64,000 nucleotides of DNA from Paraburkholderia phytofirmans OLGA172 (GTDB lineage: Bacteria > Pseudomonadota > Gammaproteobacteria > Burkholderiales > Burkholderiaceae): assembly GCF_001634365.1 (NCBI RefSeq), contig NZ_CP014578.1:1736001-1800000 (forward strand), in the 5' to 3' direction. This document shows positions 53,115 to 60,499 of this stretch, piece by piece (position 1 is the first letter of the stretch; each line of letters opens with the position of its first letter). Made by a program: the position numbers and the translations under genes. The notes below the pieces were generated by a model that saw nothing but the letters and a program-made list of their open reading frames with translations, had not been told where the DNA came from and searched no databases.

Positions 53115-53400
53115 CCGTGACCTTCCAGTTCCAGCAATGTGGCCAGCGCCTCCGTGGTGTCGCGTTGTCGTCCACCAGAAGGATACGAACCGGTGCCACC
53201 CTGAGCATCGTGGCCGCGGTGGGCTCGTCCCAACCTTCGCAGACAATCGGCAAGCGCACGGTAACCTCCGTACCGCCCGGGCCTCGGCGTTGGCCTTCGC
53301 CTGCGCCAGGCGGTGCAACGCGTCGTTTTCCGCCGCGAAGTCAGGCGCGCGATGGGGGCGTTCGTCTAAAGCCGTTGTGATTAAAAAGTGCCCGCGCGCC
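53115..53400 (-). pseudogene. Hybrid histidine kinase relic with large internal deletion
   Basis: The minus-strand sequence gives DERPHRAPDFAAENDALHRL and AQAKANA, the same N-terminus as the kinase at 55990-57699 (DELARRPARPADYAAENRAL). It jumps in another frame to GTEVTVRLPIVCEG, the end of an HATPase domain, and RILLVDDN, the start of a receiver. The GAF, HisKA and most of the HATPase and receiver domains are absent. It looks like a decayed paralogue of that kinase. Confidence 0.72.
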
Positions 53401-53629
53401 GTGCGCGGTCCGCTGCGGGTGACGCATCCGGTCCGGTCATATGCGCTCCAGGGTGTAATTTGTATGAAGGATGCACGGAAGGAATTGCCGTGCCGGATGA
53501 ATTGCAGCCCCCGCAACTTAAGAGTCATGGCGGTAAGGCCGACGCTGCCTGCGTCAGTGACAAAGCCGGGGCAGGAACGCCAATTGCGGTACTACTGGTT
53601 GCCCTCTCGGGCGAACAGGGTTCCCTGGA

Positions 53630-54019
53630 TTGGCGACGATACTGCTTGTAGATGACGACCCGAATATTCTGCATCCGCTTAGACTACTGCTTGAGCGGGA
53701 AGGATACCGCGTGCTCACCGCGCCAGATGGGCAAGCCGCGCTGTCTGCAACTGTCGTGGAGAGTCCGAATCTCATCGTGACCGACTGGATGATGCCGCGC
53801 ATGGATGGTGTTGGACTGTGCCGACGACTCAAGGACGACGCGGCGACAGCCGAGATTCCAGTCGTCATGCTGTCAGCGGCGTCGCCGCCTCCTCCGGTGG
53901 AGCCGCTGTGGGATGTCCTTTTGCCGAAACCCACGCCCATAGCCCGACTGATTAAGGAGATTCGTACTCTCGTGAAGGAGCGCGGCTCAAGCGCGTCGGC
54001 TCATGCGCCCACGCGATGA
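53630..54019 (+). CDS. Single-domain response regulator
   Basis: The domain begins at TTG 53630 (MATILLVDDDPNILHPLRLL with Met from TTG); no ATG or strong ribosome site is near, so the 5' end may be altered. The receiver has the acidic pair, LIVTDWMMPRMDG with the acceptor Asp, VVMLSA and LLPKPTP with the conserved Lys. WDVLLPKP parallels WNVFLSKP of the 41662 regulator. There is no output domain. The kinase partner may be the one at 55990. Confidence 0.8.
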   Translation: MATILLVDDDPNILHPLRLLLEREGYRVLTAPDGQAALSATVVESPNLIVTDWMMPRMDGVGLCRRLKDDAATAEIPVVMLSAASPPPPVEPLWDVLLPKPTPIARLIKEIRTLVKERGSSASAHAPTR

Positions 54020-54215
54020 AGTATCCCGTCGGAGTCCCTTGCCGTAACTTCAGCTGTCAAACCAGGCAAACCGCTGACCGGCGACATCGCGTTGAAAATG
54101 AAGGAAACGTATCACTTCCATTCCAACGCTGGCGCGGGCCTTCTTTCTGTCATTCTTTCTTGAACGCTGCTCTGCCGCGGCCTATCTTTAAGTTGCTCTC
54201 ATTCAGGAGACGGCC

Positions 54216-54455
54216 ATGGACTGCAGGGTGGTAAGTGTGCATTTCGACAACCAACGCCTGTTTCTCGACCTGGCTGACGGTCGGGCGGTCCAGTTTCCAC
54301 TGGACCGGTTCCCTGTCCTGCGGGCAGCTACAACAGCGGAGCGCGCGCATTTTGCAATCTCTTTGGACCGCCAGCAGTTGTACTGGCCGGAACTGGACGA
54401 AGAGATGAACATCGCCGCTTTGTTTCAGTCCTCGCGAGACAGCACGCAACACTAG
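54216..54455 (+). CDS. DUF2442-family small protein
   Basis: This 79-aa protein starts at ATG 54216 behind CAGGAGACGGCC. It contains VVSVHFDNQRLFLDLADGRA, VQFPLDRFPVLRAAT and LYWPELDEEMNIAALF, the standard DUF2442 layout (strand-rich N-terminus, W-x-ELDEE-x-I near the end). DUF2442 proteins often pair with DUF4160 proteins as putative toxin-antitoxin pairs, but no DUF4160 gene is next to it. Confidence 0.85.
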   Translation: MDCRVVSVHFDNQRLFLDLADGRAVQFPLDRFPVLRAATTAERAHFAISLDRQQLYWPELDEEMNIAALFQSSRDSTQH

Positions 54456-54783
54456 CGGCTTTTCCTGCAGAGTATCCGACGCTATCCGTCGAACGCGACG
54501 CCGCGATTTCTCCGTTCTCGACTTGCCGGTTTGTTTCTTCCGGCAGGGCGATGCCTGCATCCCGCTTCCGTTCCTGCACTGCACAACAAATCTCACAAAT
54601 CAGGTGAATATCGGACCTCTATTGCCCGCAATATATGGCATGAAGCGCACCGAACGATGCTGTCAATGCGGAAAATCGTATGCCGGTGCCTGACTAATGC
54701 GGTTGAATTTGTGCGTCGCACAATAATAAAATAATTGTCAAATCGCCCGGGGAGGGTTTACGCTTAAGTCACTTCCTCGCGAG

Positions 54784-55347
54784 ATGACTATGGCTACGCC
54801 TGCTCTTCTGGACCATGACGAACTGCTCGCCGCTTGGTGTCGCGTCACTCCGAATACAGAATTTGTCGAGCGTTACCGGTATGAACTGGACGAACTCGGC
54901 GAGGCTGTTCTGAATCCTTCCCCGTCTGCCAGGCGCCAGATAGTGCTCACAGATGTCTACTGTCACCTGACCGAATACATGGGCCATGGCGCGGCAATGT
55001 CGGTGGCCATTTCGACACGGTCATTTGGCATCAGGGTCCCGGACGTCGTGTGGATGCCGTGTGATAAGTGGGAAAGCTTCGACCGCGACGGCCCAGTGCC
55101 GTTTGTGCCCGACCTCTGCGTTGAAGTGCTTCTCGATAGCGACAGGGCGCAGGACATCGACCGCCGCATAGCAAGCTATCTGGAGGGCGGCGCGAGTGAG
55201 GTAATCGTTGTGAACCACTTTGGACGCGTTGAATTCTGGGGCGCAAGAGGCCGGCAGCCAACTTCAACTTTCGGGATAACACTCCCGCTTGACCGCATGT
55301 ATTTCGAAGAACGTGACGTGCCGACTATTCTGAGCGTTCGTTGTTGA
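54784..55347 (+). CDS. Uma2-family PD-(D/E)XK nuclease-fold protein
   Basis: This 187-aa protein starts at ATG 54784 (or 54790). Motifs of the Uma2 (DUF820) family are present: YELDELGEAVLNPSPSARRQ, FGIRVPDVVWMP (catalytic Asp position), FVPDLCVEVLLDSDR (Glu-x-Leu with Asp before) and RRIASYLEGGASEVIVVN. The usual Lys/Ser after EVL is replaced (EVLLDSD), so catalysis is uncertain. The role of Uma2 proteins in bacteria is unknown. It is monocistronic. Confidence 0.82.
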   Translation: MTMATPALLDHDELLAAWCRVTPNTEFVERYRYELDELGEAVLNPSPSARRQIVLTDVYCHLTEYMGHGAAMSVAISTRSFGIRVPDVVWMPCDKWESFDRDGPVPFVPDLCVEVLLDSDRAQDIDRRIASYLEGGASEVIVVNHFGRVEFWGARGRQPTSTFGITLPLDRMYFEERDVPTILSVRC

Positions 55348-55437
55348 GAGCCTATCGTTCAAATCCGGATGTTCTTGCTCTGGCTCTCCAAAGCTGCAAG
55401 CGCGGCCAGCGGCTAGCAAACCACCGGCCCGTTACAC

Positions 55438-55863
55438 TCACGGGTGCCGCATCGACGGAGTAATTGTCAGGCCAACCAGCAATCCTTCCGGAGAAAGAAA
55501 TCGTGTGACCGTCTGCCCCCACGGCTCTTTCTTGTTCTTGACGAGAATTCGATAGCCTCGCGATTCCAGTTCCGCAGTTGCTCCTTCGACATCCTCGACA
55601 TCAAATTCGAGCCATGCCTGGGGAACGGGCGTGTCGTCCGGCCAGGAATCTTTGCCAAAGCAGGACTGCGCCGCCTGCTCGAGCGGCCATAAGGCAAAAC
55701 TCTGAACTCCTTTCAGAGCCTCAGTATGCAGATAACCGCCTGACTCCTCCTTGAATGAGATATTGAATGTCTCCCCGTACAAGTTCCGGCCCGCGATTTT
55801 ATCGCGGACGATTGGTCCAAATCCGGCAACGAACAGGACCTTGATACGCTCAAACTCTTGCAT
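55438..55863 (-). CDS. VOC/glyoxalase-superfamily protein
   Basis: This 141-aa minus-strand protein starts at ATG 55863. Two beta-alpha-beta-beta-beta modules are readable: IKVLFVAGFGPIVRDKIAGR with LYGETFNISF, and AWLEFDVEDVEGATAELESR with GYRILVKNKKEPWGQTVTRF and LSPEGLLVGLTITP. This is the vicinal-oxygen-chelate fold used by glyoxalases, dioxygenases and antibiotic-binding proteins. The substrate cannot be inferred. It lies 126 bp beyond the hybrid kinase gene on the same strand. Confidence 0.85.
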   Translation of the reverse strand: MQEFERIKVLFVAGFGPIVRDKIAGRNLYGETFNISFKEESGGYLHTEALKGVQSFALWPLEQAAQSCFGKDSWPDDTPVPQAWLEFDVEDVEGATAELESRGYRILVKNKKEPWGQTVTRFLSPEGLLVGLTITPSMRHP

Positions 55864-55989
55864 GTGAACGCCTTCTTTGGTTGCAGATGCGGCAGGTAGT
55901 GAGGTGCGTTTCTGCCCGTTCAGGCCGACGCCCCCAAGTCCCGCGGATTTTTTGTAGCCCTGAAACTCGCGACAAACGGCGAGCCGACC

Positions 55990-57699
55990 TTAGACGATGC
56001 CCCGCAACGTACCGTTGGCACGATTCGCCAGGATGTACTGCAGCTTATCGAGCGAAAGTGGCTTGGTCAGATGGAAATCGAAGCCGGCCGCCAGTGCCCT
56101 CGACTTGTCGGATTCGGATGCATAGCCCGTGAGCGCTACCAGTATGATGTCGTCGAATCCGCGATTCAGGCGAACGGTTCGTGCAACTTCGAAGCCGTCC
56201 ATTTCCGGCATCCCCACGTCGATGATTGCGACCTCAGGTTGCTTTTCAGACATCAGCCGTATGGCGTCGCGCCCGTTGTCCGACGTTGTTACTTCGTGAC
56301 CTTCAAGCTCGAGCAAAACGCTCAGCGCTTTGAGCGCATCCTGATTGTCGTCAACGAGCAGGAGACGTGTCGGCTCGGGAGTCGCAGCGGTCGCGCTGGG
56401 GGCGACTGCGTCCGTATCCGCTATCGTCGGGGCTATCGGCAAACGAAGAGTCACAACCGTGCCTTTGCCCGAGCCTTCACTTCTGATTGAGATGGTGCCA
56501 TGGTGCAGTTCGACCATCCGCTTCGCCACCGCGAGCCCGATTCCCAAGCCTCCTTCGGAACGTGCCTGGCCGCGGGCAGACTGCGCGAATAACTCGAAGA
56601 CGTGTGGCTGGACCGCGCTATCGATGCCCATGCCGTTGTCAGCGACATCAATAACAATCAGCCCGGATGCTTCTTCGCGCGAGTTGTCTGGCTCGACGCG
56701 AACGCTGAGTTCGATGGTGCCGCCGACAGGTGTGTATTTCGCTGCGTTCGAAAGGAGGTTACCCAGCACCTGGCTCAGGCGGACATGGTCAGCACACACG
56801 AGGATGGGCTCGTCGAGTCCAGTTATTTTGAGTGTGTGCCTGCGGGATGCGATGTGGTGTCTGACGGCTGTCACGGCATCGAACACAATGTCGCTGAGTG
56901 ACGTGTCGCTGTGCTTGATAGCGAGCTTGCCATGTTTCAGACGGGCGGCGTCGAGCAGGTCATCGACCAGCGTGCGCAAATGTCTCATCTGGCGTTGCGC
57001 GATGGTCAGCACTTCGACGGCTCTTTCGTCTTCGGCGCAAAGTCGTTTTGCTGCACTGATGGCGCCATCGATTGGCGTCATTGGATTTCGCAACTCGTGA
57101 CTGAGCATCGCGATAAATTCGTTATGCCGCCGGTCGCTCTCTTCACCGCTGTCGCGCGCATTGACGATGGTCAACGCCGAGCCGGCGAAAACGGCGAGGT
57201 TGGAGAGCAGTCTGACGTCTTCGAGGTCAAATCTGCAATCCTCTGTATGTGACATCACCCATATCGCCCCTAGCCCCGCATTCTCAGCCGTGATTGGAAC
57301 GACAATTCCTTCCGGTACGTCGACTCCCGGAAACGCAAGGCAAGGGAACTGGGTCTGCGGGTTGACGAATAGTTGCGGTGTCCCCGCCTCCAGGGTCACG
57401 GCGCACGGGCACTCGTCCCATGCGGTCGTATGGCCGCGCAGGTCAGCGCAGAGCCCGGCAACCGCGAGCCACCTGAAGACCCGGTTGTCGTCTGGTCCTT
57501 CGACAAGACTGATACCAGCGCTACCCGCGCGGCACAGTGCCAGAGCCGTGTCCGCGATGGCTTGCAGAAATTCGGAGCGCGGGCCGGCCTGAGCTTGGGC
57601 GAGTGCCACGAGCGCCCGGTTCTCGGCCGCATAATCTGCGGGGCGGGCCGGTCTGCGGGCGAGCTCATCCGTTTGACTGGGCGCGCGATTGCTTTCCAT
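55990..57699 (-). CDS. GAF hybrid histidine kinase with C-terminal receiver
   Basis: This 569-aa minus-strand protein starts at ATG 57699 (MESNRAPSQTDELARRPARP). It has an N-terminal GAF domain (about 35-190, with CADLRGHTTAWDECPC), HisKA with MLSHELRNP (about 220), HATPase (about 320-430, LLSNAAKYTPVGG and GGLGIGLAVAKRM) and a receiver (about 450-565) with AIIDVGMPEMDG and LTKPL. All key residues are present. It has no membrane segment, so it senses a cytoplasmic signal. A decayed paralogue is at 53115-53400. Two single-domain regulators nearby are possible partners. Confidence 0.92.
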   Translation of the reverse strand: MESNRAPSQTDELARRPARPADYAAENRALVALAQAQAGPRSEFLQAIADTALALCRAGSAGISLVEGPDDNRVFRWLAVAGLCADLRGHTTAWDECPCAVTLEAGTPQLFVNPQTQFPCLAFPGVDVPEGIVVPITAENAGLGAIWVMSHTEDCRFDLEDVRLLSNLAVFAGSALTIVNARDSGEESDRRHNEFIAMLSHELRNPMTPIDGAISAAKRLCAEDERAVEVLTIAQRQMRHLRTLVDDLLDAARLKHGKLAIKHSDTSLSDIVFDAVTAVRHHIASRRHTLKITGLDEPILVCADHVRLSQVLGNLLSNAAKYTPVGGTIELSVRVEPDNSREEASGLIVIDVADNGMGIDSAVQPHVFELFAQSARGQARSEGGLGIGLAVAKRMVELHHGTISIRSEGSGKGTVVTLRLPIAPTIADTDAVAPSATAATPEPTRLLLVDDNQDALKALSVLLELEGHEVTTSDNGRDAIRLMSEKQPEVAIIDVGMPEMDGFEVARTVRLNRGFDDIILVALTGYASESDKSRALAAGFDFHLTKPLSLDKLQYILANRANGTLRGIV

Positions 57700-57919
57700 G
57701 GCTGACAGAGCGACTGGAGAAATAGAGAAAGTTCGAAGGTCGGGATGCCGGGATGTTGCCAGCTCGACAGACGGGCGCCAGAGCGACGTTCTTCACAGCG
57801 GCGAATTTCACATTACGGGAGGGGCGGCACAAAGTCAACGAGGGTTCGTACCTGCTTGCCTGCTGGCAAAGGCGGCCTCGGTCCACGAAGGACCGCGCCC
57901 CGAAATTGCTGACGGCGGT

Positions 57920-58165
57920 CTAACTACGGCGAGTAGAAATTTTTGCTGACTCGATACTGGCTCGGGAGCGCCATTTCCGTTCGCTCCCCGACATCACCGG
58001 CATGCGCCAGTCGGCGACCACTATGTCTACAGGGGATTCGATGAACATTGCCAATGCTGACTTGCCGTCGCTCGCCGTCTTCACTTGAAATCCGTCCGCG
58101 ACACAGTTCGCCGCCCAAGCGGCGAGGGTTTCCGCGTCGTCATCTACCAGCAGTACGCTTGCCAT
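57920..58165 (-). pseudogene. Truncated receiver-domain gene
   Basis: From ATG 58165 (MASVLLVDDDAETLAAWAAN) the frame gives a receiver up to VDIVVADWRMPVMSGSE, including the acceptor Asp, and then foreign sequence (RKWRSRASIESAKISTRRS). The Thr/Ser and Lys positions are absent, so the fold is incomplete. Its start overlaps the last seven codons of the TetR gene. It is probably a third member of the single-domain regulator group. Confidence 0.75.
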
Positions 58166-58884
58166 AACGGCAACCGCGCAATCCTCTCCGCCTCCGCGCG
58201 CTTGAGCCCAAGTGCCTGTAGCACGACCGCAGCAGCGCGCTCGGCAAAGTTCTGTTCTCCCAGTCCAGATGCCTTCTGCTGCCGGACCGCTGGTGTAACG
58301 GAGGCGGAAAAGTGCAACTCAGCGGCGATCGCCGCGAAGATGATGCCTGTAACGGAAATGAGGCACAGGAAGTGGTCCGGGACGACAAAGCGTTTCGCGG
58401 AAATGCCACTTTGACTATCGCGCAGCAGTCGCTGACCGAGACCCCAGTTCAGCGCATGTACCGTAAAACCCTCGCGGATCAGGAGTTGTCCCCACACCGG
58501 CTCGCGGCGGGCGCGCATCAGCGTATGGCGCACACAGACAGCGACCACTTCGGCCGGGTCAGACAGCCCGCCGGCCATGCGGTCAAGCGTGCCGGCGAAC
58601 TCCTCGAACACCCACTCGACGAGCGCGGCGAAGATTCCTTCCTTCGACTCGAAATGGTTGTAGAAGGAGCCGAAACCGACATCGGCGGCTTCGGTGATGT
58701 CCTTGATGGCCACTGAACCCATCCCTTTCTCGGCCATTAGCCTGAGCGCAGCGTCGAGCAGGCGGGTCCGAGTCTCCCGCTTGCGGCGGGCGCCGCGCGG
58801 CTGGCGCCCGTCGGTCGCCTCGGCCGGATCTGGCAGCTTTTGTGTGCGCTGCCGGGTTGCACGGGAGTTCGGGGTATCAGGCAT
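58144..58884 (-). CDS. TetR-family transcriptional regulator
   Basis: ATG 58884 (MPDTPNSRATRQRTQKLPDP) is taken as start; the frame extends upstream. The TetR HTH reads RETRTRLLDAALRLMAEKGM, IKDITEAADVGFGSFYNHFE and SKEGIFAALVEWVFEEFAG. The ligand-binding part follows with CVRHTLMRARREPVWGQLLI. The 246-aa length is normal to slightly long. It is divergent from the RND operon, so it probably represses it. The last codons overlap the truncated receiver gene and may not be native. Confidence 0.88.
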   Translation of the reverse strand: MPDTPNSRATRQRTQKLPDPAEATDGRQPRGARRKRETRTRLLDAALRLMAEKGMGSVAIKDITEAADVGFGSFYNHFESKEGIFAALVEWVFEEFAGTLDRMAGGLSDPAEVVAVCVRHTLMRARREPVWGQLLIREGFTVHALNWGLGQRLLRDSQSGISAKRFVVPDHFLCLISVTGIIFAAIAAELHFSASVTPAVRQQKASGLGEQNFAERAAAVVLQALGLKRAEAERIARLPLWQAYCW

Positions 58885-59320
58885 CTCGGTTCCAGATTTC
58901 TGTAGCGTCGTATTGTAGATTTTTACGTCATGATTGACAAGTTCATCAGTTATGGGATGTAATGTCACTGTTGCGAACGGATCAGCGAGCGCATGGACAG
59001 ACCAATTGAGTTGCGACGGTGCCTGGAACAGGGCGTTGCAGCGCTGAAGATGAGTCGTCCACTGCCGTTCCGATCCGCCAGCGCCGGGCTCGGGGCGAAG
59101 ATCTGTTTGACGCTTGTCCTCTAGCTGTTCCGTGGGGAGTGGCCGCGTGCGATGACGAAGTACGAAGAGTTGCAAGCGGTTTGTATCAGGCGCAGCGAGT
59201 AGGAATACTAAGTTGTAGGCATGCCGGATCGAGTATTCGCGCACTTCGCAAAGCATGCTGCAAGACACACCGTGTCTTCCGATGCCTCGCCCATTTTATT
59301 GCTGGACCATCACCTGCCTT
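58885..59320. other. Divergent regulatory region between tetR and the efflux operon
   Basis: A 436-bp intergenic region. The segment nearest tetR is AT-rich (GTAGATTTTTACGTCATGAT). The rest contains short ORFs with no recognisable motif. An operator for the TetR protein is expected, but no clear inverted repeat of the usual 15-24 bp was identified by eye. Confidence 0.4.
58934..58963 (+). promoter_or_regulatory. Candidate sigma70-type promoter toward the RND operon
   Basis: TTGACA at 58934-58939 and TGTAAT at 58958-58963 are separated by 18 bp. It points to the efflux operon, about 350 bp upstream of the adaptor start, and lies 50 bp from the tetR start, where a repressor could control both directions. 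It is supported by hexamer match only. Confidence 0.35.
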
Positions 59321-60499
59321 GTGAACATCGTGAAACTTTCCGGTCTTAAAACGCAGACGCTTGCGCGTCCCTTCCTGCCGTCCGTCGTCCGGCCATCCCT
59401 CCGAGGACGTCTTCTGATTGCGGCTTGCGGCGCAATGCTGCTAGCGGCCTGCCACCAGCGCGAAACCGTTGCTCCCGAGCCCAAGCCGGTCGTCGCCATC
59501 GCGGTGCATCCCGATGGGCGCACGGCGAGCGCCTCGCTGCCGGCTCAGGTACAGGCGCGGTACTCCACGCCTGTTTCGTTCAGGGTCGCAGGCAAGGTCA
59601 CCGAACGGCGCGTGCGCATCGGCGATACCGTCAAGGCGGGGCAGGCCGTTGCGCTGCTCGACCCTACCGATCTGCGCAATAACCTGGCCAACGCGCGAGC
59701 GCAGCTCGACGCCGCCGAACATCGTCTCGTGTACGCCAAACAACAGCTCGATCGCGACCGCGCTCAGGCGCAGGCAAACCTGATCGCGACGGCGCAGCTG
59801 GAGCAGACCCAGGACGCCTACGCTTCCGCCCTCGCGCAGCGCGATTCGGCGCTTGCCCAAATGGCGCTCGCCACGGATCACCTGCGCTACGCCACGCTAA
59901 CGGCAGACCACGACGGCGTCATCACGTCGGAGGACGCCGACACCGGCCAGAACGTTCAGGCAGATCAAGCCGTCTATCACCTCGACTGGACGGGAGACGT
60001 GGATGTTGTCTGCGACGCGCCCGAGCGGACGCTTGGCGCATTGACCGTCGGCGGCAATGCGCGCGTGAGCCTGTCCGCGCTGCCCGGTAAGACGTTTGAG
60101 GCGCGCGTGCGCGAGGTGTCGCCCGTCGCCGACCCGCAAAGCCGCACCTGGCGAGTGAAGCTCACGCTGGCCGCGCCAAGCCCCGAAGTTCGCCTCGGCA
60201 TGACGGCCAATGTCACGTTCGATGACGTCAGTGACGCGCCAACGGCGCGTCCGTTCGCGCTGCCTGTGACGGCGCTCTTTCATAAAGGCGAGGACCCGGC
60301 AGTGTGGGTGGTGCGCGCCGGCAGCGACACCCTTGAGCTGCGCCCTGTCAGCATCACGCGCTACGACGAGCGCACGGTCTCCGTCACCGGCGGCCTGCAC
60401 GACGGCGACCGCGTCGTGATGCAGGGGGTGCACGCAGTGAGCGCAGACCAACACGTGCAGGTGGTGGCACCGGTGCATCCCGAGGATTTTTCGTCATGA
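59321..60499 (+). CDS. RND efflux periplasmic adaptor (membrane fusion protein), lipoprotein
   Basis: GTG 59321 (VNIVKLSGLKTQTLARPFLP) is a likely start; the frame is open further. A lipoprotein signal (LLIAACGAMLLAACHQRE, lipobox LAAC) anchors it. The adaptor fold follows: VSFRVAGKVTERRVRIGDTV (lipoyl half), an alpha-helical hairpin (LANARAQLDAAEHRLVYAKQ), LRYATLTADHDGVITSEDAD (second lipoyl half), and beta-barrel and membrane-proximal domains (RTWRVKLTLAAPSPEVRLGM). It links the inner-membrane pump to the outer-membrane channel. It overlaps the permease start by four bases. Confidence 0.92.
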   Translation: MNIVKLSGLKTQTLARPFLPSVVRPSLRGRLLIAACGAMLLAACHQRETVAPEPKPVVAIAVHPDGRTASASLPAQVQARYSTPVSFRVAGKVTERRVRIGDTVKAGQAVALLDPTDLRNNLANARAQLDAAEHRLVYAKQQLDRDRAQAQANLIATAQLEQTQDAYASALAQRDSALAQMALATDHLRYATLTADHDGVITSEDADTGQNVQADQAVYHLDWTGDVDVVCDAPERTLGALTVGGNARVSLSALPGKTFEARVREVSPVADPQSRTWRVKLTLAAPSPEVRLGMTANVTFDDVSDAPTARPFALPVTALFHKGEDPAVWVVRAGSDTLELRPVSITRYDERTVSVTGGLHDGDRVVMQGVHAVSADQHVQVVAPVHPEDFSS

